Positions 18,316 to 26,947 are shown, counted from the first letter of the stretch. The stretch is 64,000 nucleotides of DNA from Orenia marismortui DSM 5156 (GCF_000379025.1 NZ_KB900622.1:138617-202616); one strand, 5' to 3'. Numbers and translations are program-made. Notes: generated by a model not told the origin, from the sequence alone.

Positions 18316-18447
18316 ATATACCTATAGATATTAGGACAGTTTTAACTATTGGCTACTAGCCACTGGATTAGAGCTTATAAAAATAATACTAATAGCTAGA
18401 GGCCAAAATATCACTTTATACCCATTAAATTTCATTTTAAGGTTTCT
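18316..18447. repeat. Dispersed palindromic repeat, copy 2
   Basis: Shares its outer sequences with 7118-7262: CTATAGATATTAGGACAGTTTT on the left (CTATAGA, GATATT, GACAGTTT words) and CACTTTATACCCATTAAATTTCA on the right. The interior differs (GGCTACTAGCCACTGG). It lies in the long leader between the probable promoter/operator and the LacI gene. No ORF. Confidence 0.55.
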
Positions 18448-18472
18448 GATCTATATAAAAAAAGCAAACAAG

Positions 18473-18494
18473 TTAATTTAAACGTTTAAATTAA
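18473..18494. promoter_or_regulatory. Perfect 22-bp palindrome, probable LacI-family operator
   Basis: A perfect dyad centred on CG: 18473-18483 is the reverse complement of 18484-18494, with the core AAACGTTT typical of LacI/GalR operators. It sits upstream of the regulator gene. A TATATA box lies just downstream on the minus strand (about 18453-18458). Confidence 0.75.
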
Positions 18495-18627
18495 AGAAAA
18501 AAATAAAATACTCTTAGCTAGAGCAGTTCTAAACATTTACTTATAATTGTTAATTAGATATATTTCATACCTCTACCAAATTATAACACCAAACAATTTT
18601 GTTGTAAAGAAAATTTTGTTTTAAAAT

Positions 18628-18675
18628 CAGTGTGGGCATAATTTATAATATTAAACTTTCTTCACTCCCACACTG
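18628..18675 (-). terminator. Hairpin after the polyprenyl synthase gene
   Basis: CAGTGTGGG (18628-18636) pairs perfectly with CCCACACTG (18667-18675) across a 30-nt loop. On the minus strand ATTTTAAAAC follows. The loop is long, so efficiency is uncertain. Confidence 0.5.
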
Positions 18676-18689
18676 ACAGTAGTAACACT

Positions 18690-19646
18690 TTAATAATCTC
18701 TATCTACAACCATATCAGCCAAATCTATTAATATCTCCTGATAAGAATGATCTGCTAAACCTTTAAGCTTAGTTTTAGCTTTATTAATATAATCTGTGGC
18801 CACAGACATTGTATAGTCTAAAGAACCATTATTAGTTATAATCTCTTTAATTTCTTGATTATTATCTACTGGATTATCTAACAACTTTTTTAAACAATTA
18901 GCAGAATCACTTTCATAAAGACTATATAGGATTGGTAAGGTATAGATTCCTTGAGTAAAGTCATTTCCTTCTGGCTTACCAATGCCACTACTCTTCTTGC
19001 TAAAGTCAAAAAGATCATCAACTAATTGAAAAGCCATACCTATATAACGTCCATAATGTGATAAATTTCTTACTACAGATTTAGACAGACCTGCACTCCC
19101 TGCTCCTAAAGCACAGCTTCCCTCAAATAATAACGCTGTCTTCCTCTTAATTCTTTTAAAATAGTCTTTATAACTTACACTTATATTGTATCTATCTTGA
19201 TGCTGCTGTATCTCACCTTCACAAATCTGCTGAATCACCTTAGATACTTGCTTTAACTGCTCATTTGTAGCCTTCCCTGCTAAGATATCAAAGGTTAAAG
19301 TGAAGAGATAATCTCCAGCAAAAACAGCTACATCTTTACCATATTTAGATTGAGCAGTTTTTGACCCACGCCTTAAATCAGCATCATCTATAATATCATC
19401 ATGGATTAAAGTTGCCATATGAAGAATCTCTAAAGCAGCAGCTAATAACCATACCTCTTCTTTCTTATACTCTCCAAATTTAGCTGTAATCATTAATAAG
19501 GCTGGACGAAGTCTCTTTCCACCTGATTTAGCTAAATCAGAAATTGCCTCTTGAATCAAAGGCTGCCTACTAACTAAAGAACCTTGTAAATAATCTTCAA
19601 ATTCGACTATTTCTTCTTTTATAATGGGGAATCTGTCCCAAAACAA
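18690..19646 (-). CDS. Trans-polyprenyl diphosphate synthase (DmkB/HepT-like)
   Basis: Builds the isoprenoid tail of a quinone by head-to-tail condensation. About 318 aa. First Asp-rich motif HDDIIDDADLRRG near residue 85, second QLVDDLFDF near residue 215, and GGKRLRP near residue 45. Start: TTG at 19646 a few nt after AGGTGAT; a GTG three codons upstream overlaps that site. 40 bp downstream of apbE on the same strand and divergent from the ndh-ubiA-lipoprotein genes. With the prenyltransferase at 23733 it could make a dedicated demethylmenaquinone, as DmkA/DmkB do in Listeria. Confidence 0.88.
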   Translation of the reverse strand: MFWDRFPIIKEEIVEFEDYLQGSLVSRQPLIQEAISDLAKSGGKRLRPALLMITAKFGEYKKEEVWLLAAALEILHMATLIHDDIIDDADLRRGSKTAQSKYGKDVAVFAGDYLFTLTFDILAGKATNEQLKQVSKVIQQICEGEIQQHQDRYNISVSYKDYFKRIKRKTALLFEGSCALGAGSAGLSKSVVRNLSHYGRYIGMAFQLVDDLFDFSKKSSGIGKPEGNDFTQGIYTLPILYSLYESDSANCLKKLLDNPVDNNQEIKEIITNNGSLDYTMSVATDYINKAKTKLKGLADHSYQEILIDLADMVVDRDY

Positions 19647-19687
19647 TCTAATCACCTACTTTACATGATTTCAATATAAATAATCCT

Positions 19688-20746
19688 TTATTTTAGATTT
19701 GACAATTTATATTTATCGTCTTTAGTAATTTCAAACTTCTTCTTTAAGTTATCTGTAATATAAATTTCATTCTCTTCAGTAACCAATATTACCTCTACAC
19801 CATCTAATTGACTAATCAATTCCATCCCTTTCCTTACCCCCAGAATATAGACAGCAGTAGATAACGCATCTGCATCAAAAGAACTTTCAGCTATAATAGT
19901 AGCACTGATTACTCCATTTCTAGCTGGATAACCAGTCTGCGGATTCAAAATATGATGGTATCTAACTCCATCTTCAATAAAGTAACGTTCATAATTACCA
20001 GAAGTAACGACTGTCTTGTTCTTTACCTTTACAATCCCTAGTATTTCACCGCGATTTTTCGCTTTAGGATCTTGAATCCCTACCTTCCAATTAGAACCAT
20101 CAGGTTTAGTGCCTAAGACAGATACATTCCCACCAAGACTAATATAAGCACTCTTAATTCCCTGACTCTTTAATAATTCAATTACCTCATCAGCAGCATA
20201 ACCTTTGGCAATCCCACCTACATCTAAGATCATACCTTCTCTTGTTAGGCTAATATTTTGAGTTTCAGGATTTAATTTAACCAGCTGATAATCTACTAAT
20301 TTCAACTTGTCTGCCAATTCATCTTTAGAAGGAACCCGCTGATTTTCACTGCCTATACCCCATAATTTAACCACTGGACCAATGGTAGGATCAAAATAAC
20401 CTTGGCTTAGTTTAGCATAATTCAAAGCTTTATTAATTACTTGGTAAGTATCATGACTTACATTAACCCCTTTGATCCCAGCAAACTTATTAACTTGGTT
20501 AATCTCACTATCTTCAATATTCAAACTCATCTCCTGCTCTAACTCATCTATTAGATTGAAGGATGATTTAACTATAGCATTTACACCTTTACCATAAACC
20601 TTCAACTGGACTATAGTTCCCATCTTATAGTCACTTTTAAAAGTAGAATTTTTAGTATTTTTAGCTGAACAACCTAATAAACCTATACTCATTATTAACA
20701 AACAAAAAATTATACATTTCTTTTCTTTATTTAACTTCATTTTCAT
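19688..20746 (-). CDS. apbE: FAD:protein FMN transferase, lipoprotein (ApbE/FmnB-like)
   Basis: Attaches FMN covalently to Ser/Thr of secreted flavoproteins. About 352 aa with a lipoprotein signal ending LLGC (Cys near residue 26), so it acts outside the membrane. ApbE motifs: YKMGTIVQLKVYG, LDVGGIAKGYAAD near residue 190, HHILNPQTGYPARNG near residue 270 and SFDADALSTAVYILG. Start chosen at the ATG at 20746. Operon with the polyprenyl synthase. Its FMN acceptor is not evident in the window; the nearby lipoprotein lacks the usual S/T-GA-S/T acceptor motif. Confidence 0.92.
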   Translation of the reverse strand: MKMKLNKEKKCIIFCLLIMSIGLLGCSAKNTKNSTFKSDYKMGTIVQLKVYGKGVNAIVKSSFNLIDELEQEMSLNIEDSEINQVNKFAGIKGVNVSHDTYQVINKALNYAKLSQGYFDPTIGPVVKLWGIGSENQRVPSKDELADKLKLVDYQLVKLNPETQNISLTREGMILDVGGIAKGYAADEVIELLKSQGIKSAYISLGGNVSVLGTKPDGSNWKVGIQDPKAKNRGEILGIVKVKNKTVVTSGNYERYFIEDGVRYHHILNPQTGYPARNGVISATIIAESSFDADALSTAVYILGVRKGMELISQLDGVEVILVTEENEIYITDNLKKKFEITKDDKYKLSNLK

Positions 20747-21187
20747 CACCACATATCCTCTTTTTAATTTGATGAACAAAGGCCAAAATAAGTTAATTTA
20801 ATAAGTAAAAGCCAAGTTAACAATAAATTATAAAAACTTCATTATATATAGAAGATAAAGAAGAATCTAAATTTACTTAGAAACAGATTGAAACCCAAGC
20901 TTTTTTTGACGCTGATTACATTCCGATTTAAAACCTTAATAATCTTTTATTCTTTAAACCTGTTTTGTCTGAGTAAATCACTCAAGAGTACTTCCTCAGT
21001 AATTCTTCTCTGGATTTGAACAGATCAACCCTCCGCAAGATTTTAATTCTTATGTTTTTCCCTTTAGGGTGCTGCGTCTAATAAATTCTTTTGATTTTTA
21101 GTTCTTAAAAGATTAGTAGAATTTAAATTTTAGGTATATAATATGAATCCTTTATTAATCGTATATAAATTAATTCTTCAGTCATTT

Positions 21188-21330
21188 ATTCGTGTTAATT
21201 CGTGGCTAAAAAATATTTTAGTAAGTACTTATATTTTAATGAAATTCTTTAATTCAATTTATATAAATTATCAAGTATATATACACTTAAAAAGAATTTA
21301 AAATATTTTTGCCACAAACTAATACAACAC
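21188..21330. repeat. Palindromic repeat element
   Basis: Left arm 21188-21220 (ATTCGTGTTAATTCGTGGC then A/T-rich) and right arm 21299-21330 (TAAAATATTTTTGCCACAAA then CTAATACAAC) are imperfect reverse complements over about 32 bp, with about 78 bp between them. MITE-like. The CACGAATTAACACGAAT word is a type seen repeatedly in other low-GC genomes. Confidence 0.55.
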
Positions 21331-21467
21331 TGTAAAAGAAGTTGTATTTTATTTATCCGATACCTAAGCGACTCTAAAACTCCCACTTCTATTAAGTGTG
21401 AGATAAAGAGACGCTATGGTCCTGGATTCGTTCTAGGGCCTGTTCTTTAGGTTATCCCTTGGGACTA

Positions 21468-21502
21468 AGTTTCAATGGGAGATAAAAATTCCCATTGAAA
21501 CT
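21468..21502. repeat. Perfect 13-bp hairpin, possible IS remnant
   Basis: AGTTTCAATGGGA (21468-21480) and TCCCATTGAAACT (21490-21502) pair perfectly around a 9-nt loop. A second hairpin CTCCCACTT..AAGTGTGAG lies at 21380-21402. The pair recalls end hairpins of IS200/IS605-type elements, but no tnpA or tnpB is present. Confidence 0.35.
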
Positions 21503-21899
21503 AAGAAGTCACTTTATCTAGCAAGTAGTCTTGAACTTCGCTCTGAGTTATTTGTTCCTTCAGAGAAGTACTCTCAAAATTATAGATATTGATATAAAAC
21601 AAATATATAATACCTACCTTATTTTGATTCACTATAATCTATATCCATCTCTCTGCTCTCGTTTAAACCTTTCCTTTTTAAGGTTAGCATAATATAAGTA
21701 ATTTCTAAACTAGTTAATTAATTCACATAGCAATTTAATAATACTATTGAACAATTTCTACCTTCAATAACTTTTATCCTGCAAGAAATTATAACCTTTT
21801 ATAAGATTATAAAGGATTTAGAAAACTATCATAGAAATATACTAAATGTAGAGAAAATACTCTATTAAAATTTATAATTTTATATAAAGGAGGGAAGAA

Positions 21900-23663
21900 A
21901 TGAATAAGAATATTGTTATTCTAGGAGCTGGTTATGCTGGAATTGAAGCTGCAAAGGATTTAAATAAGAGATTTAGAAATAATCCTGATGTTCAAATTAC
22001 TCTAATTGATCAAAACCCATATCACACACTATTAACAGAACTTCATGAAGTCGCTGGTAATAGAGTAAGTAGTAGCGGTTTAAAGGTATCTCTATCCAAA
22101 GTATTTGATGATACTAAAGTAAAATTAGTACAAGATAAAATTATAGATATTGATCCTAAAACCCAACAACTAAGTTCTGATAATAATGAATACAATTATG
22201 ATTACTTAGTATTAGGAGTGGGTAGTGAACCAACTTACTTTAAAATACCTGGTATGGAAGAGAATTGTTTCACTCTATGGTCTTTAGAAGATGCTAAGAA
22301 GATCAATAGTCATGTAAGAAGAATGTTTAGCTTAGCCTCTACTGAAGCCGATCTAGAAAAAAGGCAAGAATTGTTAACCTTCATTATTGGAGGGGGCGGC
22401 TTTACCGGAATTGAAATGGCCGGTGAACTTGCTGAATGGGTTGAGGAGTTATGTGAAAAATATGAAATTCCTAGAGAAGAAACTAGTATTAAAGTTATAG
22501 AAGCAAGAGATGAAATCCTAGCAGTTTTAAGCAAAAAAAGAGTTGCTAAGGCCGAGCAATATCTTAGTGAAACTTTAGAAGTTGAGCTTCTAACTAGATC
22601 TACAATTACTAATGTAGAAAAAAATAAAATTATTATTAATGATGATAATGTTAGCTTTAAAGGAAAAAAGGAAATCAAAAGTAACACTTTAATCTGGACC
22701 GGTGGAGTTAAAGCAAATAGTTTCGTTAAAAAACTAGGTTTAGAAATAAATCACAGAGATAGGCTAGTTGTTAATGAGTATTTACAAACTTCTATTCAAA
22801 ACATCTATGCTATTGGTGATAATGCCTCAATTTTGTGGAAAGAAGGAAGAGAGTTACCTCAATTAGTAGAGTCGGCTTTACAGACTGGACAATGTGCAGC
22901 TCACAACATATATGCTGATATAACAGATGAAGAGTTGAAAAAATTTAATGCTAACTTACATGGAGTTATGGTATCTATAGGTTCTAATTATGCTGTAGCA
23001 GAATTGAAACCTATACCTTCAATCACTATTCCTTTGGTAGGATTCTTAGCAATGATGACTAAACATTTTGTTAACATGCATTATCTATTTGGTGTAAATG
23101 GCTTTAGTTTGATTTGGGAATATATAGAACATCAATTTGGAGAAGTTAAAGGAGGTATTGGTATGCTAGTAAGACACTTTTCTAAGAAATCTGGAACTTT
23201 TTGGTTAGCTTTCTTAAGAGTATTCTTAGGAGTTAGATTCTTAATAGAAGGAATCCATAAACTCCAAGAAGGTTGGCTATTTGGCTCTGATGAGCATTTG
23301 ATTTCTGGCGCTTCATCAATGCTATGGAGTGAAGGGACACCAGAATTATATATTACTTTTGCCAAAACATTTATTGAGCCAAATCAAGTACTATTCCAAA
23401 AAATAATGGTACTCACTGAAATTGGTGTCGGCTTGAGCCTAATCTTTGGTTGCTTAACTATTATCGGTGCTTTAGTTGCCATGACTCTAAGCGCTAACTT
23501 TATTATAGGTGGGCTAGGATCAGATGCAGGAATTTGGGAACCGGTATGGTTGTTCTTAATCTCAGTAGCTATGTTATCTAATGCTGGCAAGGCCTTTGGT
23601 ATAGACTATTATCTATTACCTTGGATATTTAATCTATCTAAAAAACCGGCGAAATATTTATAA
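21900..23663 (+). CDS. ndh: NDH-2 type NADH dehydrogenase with C-terminal membrane domain
   Basis: Oxidises NADH and reduces membrane quinone without pumping protons. 587 aa. FAD site ILGAGYAGIEAA at residues 6-17, NADH site FIIGGGGFTGIEMAG near 161-175 and AIGDNA near residue 305. After the usual NDH-2 length (about 400-430) there is an extra membrane domain with about four hydrophobic segments resembling DoxX (FWLAFLRVFLGVRFLIEGIHKL). Such an extension is a feature of Ndh2 in the Listeria electron-export locus. First gene of ndh-ubiA-lipoprotein. Start ATG after AAAGGAGGG. Confidence 0.92.
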   Translation: MNKNIVILGAGYAGIEAAKDLNKRFRNNPDVQITLIDQNPYHTLLTELHEVAGNRVSSSGLKVSLSKVFDDTKVKLVQDKIIDIDPKTQQLSSDNNEYNYDYLVLGVGSEPTYFKIPGMEENCFTLWSLEDAKKINSHVRRMFSLASTEADLEKRQELLTFIIGGGGFTGIEMAGELAEWVEELCEKYEIPREETSIKVIEARDEILAVLSKKRVAKAEQYLSETLEVELLTRSTITNVEKNKIIINDDNVSFKGKKEIKSNTLIWTGGVKANSFVKKLGLEINHRDRLVVNEYLQTSIQNIYAIGDNASILWKEGRELPQLVESALQTGQCAAHNIYADITDEELKKFNANLHGVMVSIGSNYAVAELKPIPSITIPLVGFLAMMTKHFVNMHYLFGVNGFSLIWEYIEHQFGEVKGGIGMLVRHFSKKSGTFWLAFLRVFLGVRFLIEGIHKLQEGWLFGSDEHLISGASSMLWSEGTPELYITFAKTFIEPNQVLFQKIMVLTEIGVGLSLIFGCLTIIGALVAMTLSANFIIGGLGSDAGIWEPVWLFLISVAMLSNAGKAFGIDYYLLPWIFNLSKKPAKYL

Positions 23664-23732
23664 CACTTATAAATATCTTAGGACTATGCCCAAAAATAAT
23701 CTAATTAATCTTAATTGATAGGTGGGAGAAAG

Positions 23733-24614
23733 ATGTTAACTAACTATTGGAAGGCTTGGTGGAAAGCATTGAGACCATTTTCCTTTACCACTGCTTTAAT
23801 CCCGACTATTTTGGGAGGTCTACTGGGATGGATAGAAGGAAAATTTAGTTTAGCTCTTTTCCTGCTAGTCATAACAGGTGGAGTCTTATTACAAGCAGGA
23901 ACTAATCTAATCAATGATTACTTTGAATTTAAACAAGGTTTAATTGGAGATAAAGCCAATTTAGGAATCTCATTTAAAGATAGAACTCCTATCGAAAAAT
24001 TCATCTTTATCTCTGGAATACTCAGTTTTGCTAGTGTAATACCTTTAGGTCTTTATTTCATCTACCTTCGTGGTTTACCTATCTTAATTTTAGGAATGAT
24101 TGGACTATGGGGTGGATATGCGTATACAGGTGAACCCTTTGTTTACAAGAAAAAAGGTTTAGGCCCATTGCTAGTATTCTTCTTAATGGGTAATCTGATG
24201 GTGTTTGGTAGCTATTATATGCAAACTGCTAATCTTTCATGGTATCCTTGGTTATCTTCTATACCTATCTGTCTACTAACTTCATTGCTATTAATCAGTA
24301 ATGAGCTAAGAGATATTAAAGATGATGCTAAACATGGAATTAAGACTATGTCTGTAAGATTAGGAGAAAAGAAGAGTATCAAAATATTCAGATTAATATT
24401 TATAGTCACTTATATCAGCCAGATTATTCTAGTAGAATTTAATCTATTATCTCAGCTTAGTTTATTGACTATAATAATTAGTCCTATAGGGCTTCGCTTA
24501 AATAGACTAATTGTTGCCAATAGAAAAAAATTAGTCTTTGAAACGGCCTATTTCCATCTCTATTTTGGCTCTATATTGATAATCAGTGAACTATTATCAA
24601 AGCTTATTATTTAA
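23733..24614 (+). CDS. UbiA-family prenyltransferase (DmkA/MenA-like)
   Basis: Integral membrane enzyme joining a polyprenyl chain to an aromatic ring, most likely 1,4-dihydroxy-2-naphthoate. 293 aa with about eight transmembrane helices. The first Asp-rich motif is NDYFEFKQGLIGD (the usual second Asp replaced by Glu) and the second is ELRDIKDDAKHGIKTM. Start ATG at 23733 after GGTGGGAG; an in-frame ATG six codons upstream precedes the site. 69 bp after ndh, 16 bp before the lipoprotein. Likely makes the quinone that Ndh reduces. Confidence 0.88.
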   Translation: MLTNYWKAWWKALRPFSFTTALIPTILGGLLGWIEGKFSLALFLLVITGGVLLQAGTNLINDYFEFKQGLIGDKANLGISFKDRTPIEKFIFISGILSFASVIPLGLYFIYLRGLPILILGMIGLWGGYAYTGEPFVYKKKGLGPLLVFFLMGNLMVFGSYYMQTANLSWYPWLSSIPICLLTSLLLISNELRDIKDDAKHGIKTMSVRLGEKKSIKIFRLIFIVTYISQIILVEFNLLSQLSLLTIIISPIGLRLNRLIVANRKKLVFETAYFHLYFGSILIISELLSKLII

Positions 24615-24630
24615 AAGGAGGAAGATAAAT

Positions 24631-25170
24631 ATGAAGAAGTATTTAAGTTTAAGTCTAATATTCTTATTATCAATTGTAGTATTAACAGGTTGTGCAGGAA
24701 ATAAAAATGTTACAACTAATCAGGAAACTAAACAAGAAACAGATGTAGTAGCAACAGCTTCAATAGTAAGTGATGAAGATGCTTTTATAAAAGCTATCAG
24801 CAAAGATGGTAATTGGATTGTAGCTACATTAAATGATTTAACTTTTGACCAAGAAATTGTGATAGAAGGTGAATTCCATAATAAAGGTAAATCTAGTAAT
24901 GACTTATATCGTAAATTAGCTCCTTACGCTCAAGATGAAGATCATAATATTACTGAAAGATATACCATTACTGCACCAAAGATGATTATCAAAAGTCCTA
25001 ATACTAGATTCCAAGGTGGTATCTTTGTTGGGGATATTTATGTTCAAGCTAATGGATTTAATGTAAATAAAGCTACAGTTAAAGGAAATATTTATTTTGC
25101 CAAGGCAGAGTATAAAGAAAGCTTTAAAGTATCCAATGGTAAAGTAACTGGTGTTACTAAAGTAAAATAG
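24631..25170 (+). CDS. Predicted lipoprotein of the electron-transfer locus
   Basis: 179 aa secreted lipoprotein with signal MKKYLSLSLIFLL and lipobox VLTGCAG. After a short Thr/Gln-rich linker the mature part has a mixed fold ending in repeated beta-like strands (GGIFVGDIYVQA, VKGNIYFAKA). I do not recognise the family. Its place after ndh and ubiA matches where PplA sits in Listeria, but it is smaller and no FMN-acceptor motif is seen. Start ATG at 24631, after AAAAGGAGGAAG. Followed by a strong terminator. Confidence 0.8.
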   Translation: MKKYLSLSLIFLLSIVVLTGCAGNKNVTTNQETKQETDVVATASIVSDEDAFIKAISKDGNWIVATLNDLTFDQEIVIEGEFHNKGKSSNDLYRKLAPYAQDEDHNITERYTITAPKMIIKSPNTRFQGGIFVGDIYVQANGFNVNKATVKGNIYFAKAEYKESFKVSNGKVTGVTKVK

Positions 25171-25201
25171 TCTTATCTATAGAAAAAAGAATAATAACTG
25201 A

Positions 25202-25230
25202 GGACACAGGTATATACCTGTGTCCTTTTA
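25202..25230 (+). terminator. Terminator of the ndh-ubiA-lipoprotein operon
   Basis: GGACACAGG (25202-25210) pairs perfectly with CCTGTGTCC (25217-25225) around TATATA, then TTTTA on the plus strand. Convergent with the nitroreductase gene, whose stop is 8 bp away. Confidence 0.88.
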
Positions 25231-25233
25231 TAC

Positions 25234-25836
25234 CTAAACCCTATCAATTACTATTCTATCTAAAGATAAACGAGGTCTTGGAGCTGGATTATCTGATCCA
25301 TAACCTATCGGTAATAATGCTACTGCTTCCAAGTTATCATCTAAATTTAGTATTTGAGATAATTTCTTCTCGTTAAACATCATTAACCAACAACTACCTA
25401 AACCTAACTCAGTTGCTTGTAAAGCCATATTTTCAATAGCAATAGATAAATTTAAATGTAAATACCTCTTGATATCCTCTTCGCTCATTTTACGACCTTT
25501 ATACTTAGAAGGATCAATTTTTTCTAATGCTGTTCCTTTTAAAGCGCCTACTTCCTGTAATTCTTTAAGTCTATCATTCATTTCTTCTAAAGCTTTATAA
25601 TCTACACAACAGACTATTGTAACAGGGGCATCTCCAACAAAATCTAAAGTACAACCTCTCAATTTTTCCCTCATCTCATCAGATTCTACTACAACAAATC
25701 TCCATGGTTGTAAATTAGTACCTGATGGAGCCAATCTAGCAGCTTCTAAGATTAAATCTAAATCTTCTTTTTTTACTTTATCTGACTTAAAATCTCTAAT
25801 ACTTCTTCTCTCTCTAATCGCTTCTTTAACATTCAT
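25234..25836 (-). CDS. Nitroreductase family FMN oxidoreductase
   Basis: 200 aa flavoprotein. Opens with the family signature AIRERRSIRDFKSDKV (residues 5-20), followed by ARLAPSGTNLQPWRFVVV near residues 33-50 and a C-terminal LPIGYGSDNPAPRPR. Probable NAD(P)H-dependent reduction of quinones or nitroaromatics. Transcribed alone toward the electron-transfer operon. The 315-bp gap upstream is AT-rich with one hairpin and no ORF. Substrate not predictable. Confidence 0.9.
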   Translation of the reverse strand: MNVKEAIRERRSIRDFKSDKVKKEDLDLILEAARLAPSGTNLQPWRFVVVESDEMREKLRGCTLDFVGDAPVTIVCCVDYKALEEMNDRLKELQEVGALKGTALEKIDPSKYKGRKMSEEDIKRYLHLNLSIAIENMALQATELGLGSCWLMMFNEKKLSQILNLDDNLEAVALLPIGYGSDNPAPRPRLSLDRIVIDRV

Positions 25837-25993
25837 CTTTAATCACTCCTATTTATTATTTATAATTAGCCATTATGTATCTAGTTTAATACCTTAATAT
25901 TTTATTATTTCCTTATTTAATATTTATCATAATCTCATAAAATCACCCCTATTTATATATGTAATATTTTTTATTACATTTATTGCAAAAATA

Positions 25994-26036
25994 TTATCCT
26001 ACTATTTATTATTAAAAAATATATCATAGCAGGATA
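25994..26036 (-). terminator. Hairpin between nitroreductase and Rrf2-family genes
   Basis: TATCCTACTAT and ATAGCAGGATA form an 11-bp stem with one mismatch across an AT-rich loop. On the minus strand ATATTTTTG follows. It could end the Rrf2 transcript or act as a dyad operator. Apart from this, 25837-26151 shows only AT-rich spacer. Confidence 0.4.
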
Positions 26037-26151
26037 ACCTTAATGTAATTATAATTATTACAGTTCCTTTTGTCAAGTTCTTCTTATAAATCTCTGATTC
26101 AATATTAAGATTAGGTAAACTTATTTTCATAAAAAAATTAGAGAATAAGTA

Positions 26152-26565
26152 CTATTTAGATTCACCCTTTAATATGTTAAAAACATCTTGAATAGTATAT
26201 TCTTCTAAAAACTCTTCCACCTTCTCCTCTGCTTTATAAAATATAATATCTAAAACATCCTCAATATTGGCACCAATCTCACAATTACAGCTATGGCACT
26301 TAGGTTTTAATGTATTTTTAGATGTTAATCTATAGATATCATTTAAAGAAATCTTATCTGCAGATAACTTTAATCTAAAACCACCTTTAACCCCCTCCTT
26401 AGATTCAATATATCCATTCTTTCTTAATAAACTCAATATTTTTCTAACTCTTACTGGATGAACCTTCATACTTTCTGCCATAGACTTACTTGTTTCCATA
26501 TTTTCAGAACTATAAATAAGTAAGATCAAGCTATGAACAGCAAGAGCAAAATCACTATTCATCAT
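26152..26565 (-). CDS. Rrf2-family transcriptional regulator
   Basis: 137 aa winged-helix protein of the Rrf2 family (IscR/NsrR/CymR relatives). Begins with NSDFALAVHSLILLIY; recognition region KSMAESMKVHPVRVRKILSLLRK (about 27-50) and wing GVKGGFRL. Cysteines CHSCNC near residues 91-96 fit an Fe-S or thiol sensor arrangement, so a redox or metal signal is likely. ATG ATG start after AAGGGG. Possible targets are the neighbouring nitroreductase and peroxidase genes; this is inference. Confidence 0.88.
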   Translation of the reverse strand: MMNSDFALAVHSLILLIYSSENMETSKSMAESMKVHPVRVRKILSLLRKNGYIESKEGVKGGFRLKLSADKISLNDIYRLTSKNTLKPKCHSCNCEIGANIEDVLDIIFYKAEEKVEEFLEEYTIQDVFNILKGESK

Positions 26566-26947
26566 ATAATATAACCCCTTCTAGAATTCTTATTTTCTAC
26601 ATTGCTTAGTATAAAACTTAGTAAGAAATATGTCAAGAAACTCAAGAAGTTTTTTGCATAAAGAAAATTAGATCACAATTTATAAATAATATCATTAATT
26701 TGCTTAAATTTTATAATTTTGCATCAGCTTATTTTAAAAAATCCCTTAGATAAAATTGTGATTCTATGGTGTAATTTAAATATAATACATCTTACAGATA
26801 TAAATTCCTATAATTTAATGACAAATAACAAGTAAGCAGCAAGTAAAACAACTTTTCAACTGTTGCTAGTCAATTTTTACTGTCCCTTTTCCCTTTATAT
26901 ATAATTTAATTTAAAATTAACATATCTATATTAATAGCTCATATAAA
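26566..26947. other. Noncoding gap with a weak palindromic repeat
   Basis: No ORF. At about 26820-26886 GACAAATAACAAGTAAGCAG and its distant partner TTGCTAGTCAATTTTTACTGTC form an imperfect stem bounded by GACA/TGTC and followed by a CTTTATAT word. It may be a third, degenerate member of the element at 7118 and 18316. Confidence 0.3.

Larger units (their letters stand above)
20780..21899. other. 1.1-kb noncoding region between apbE and ndh
   Basis: No convincing ORF on either strand. It must carry the divergent promoters of the two halves of the electron-transfer locus. Contents seen: a palindromic element at 21188-21330, a hairpin near 21380, a perfect 13-bp stem at 21468-21502, an imperfect AGAGTACTTC/GAAGTACTCT pair (about 20988 and 21575), and a CCTTTTATAA.ATTATAAAGG dyad near 21795-21815 about 85 bp before ndh. 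It is unusually long for this genome and looks like a dumping ground for repeat remnants. Confidence 0.6.

Noticed and set aside
24631..25170. Calling the lipoprotein PplA
   Set aside because: No S/T-GA-S/T flavin-acceptor motif and too short; similarity is positional only.
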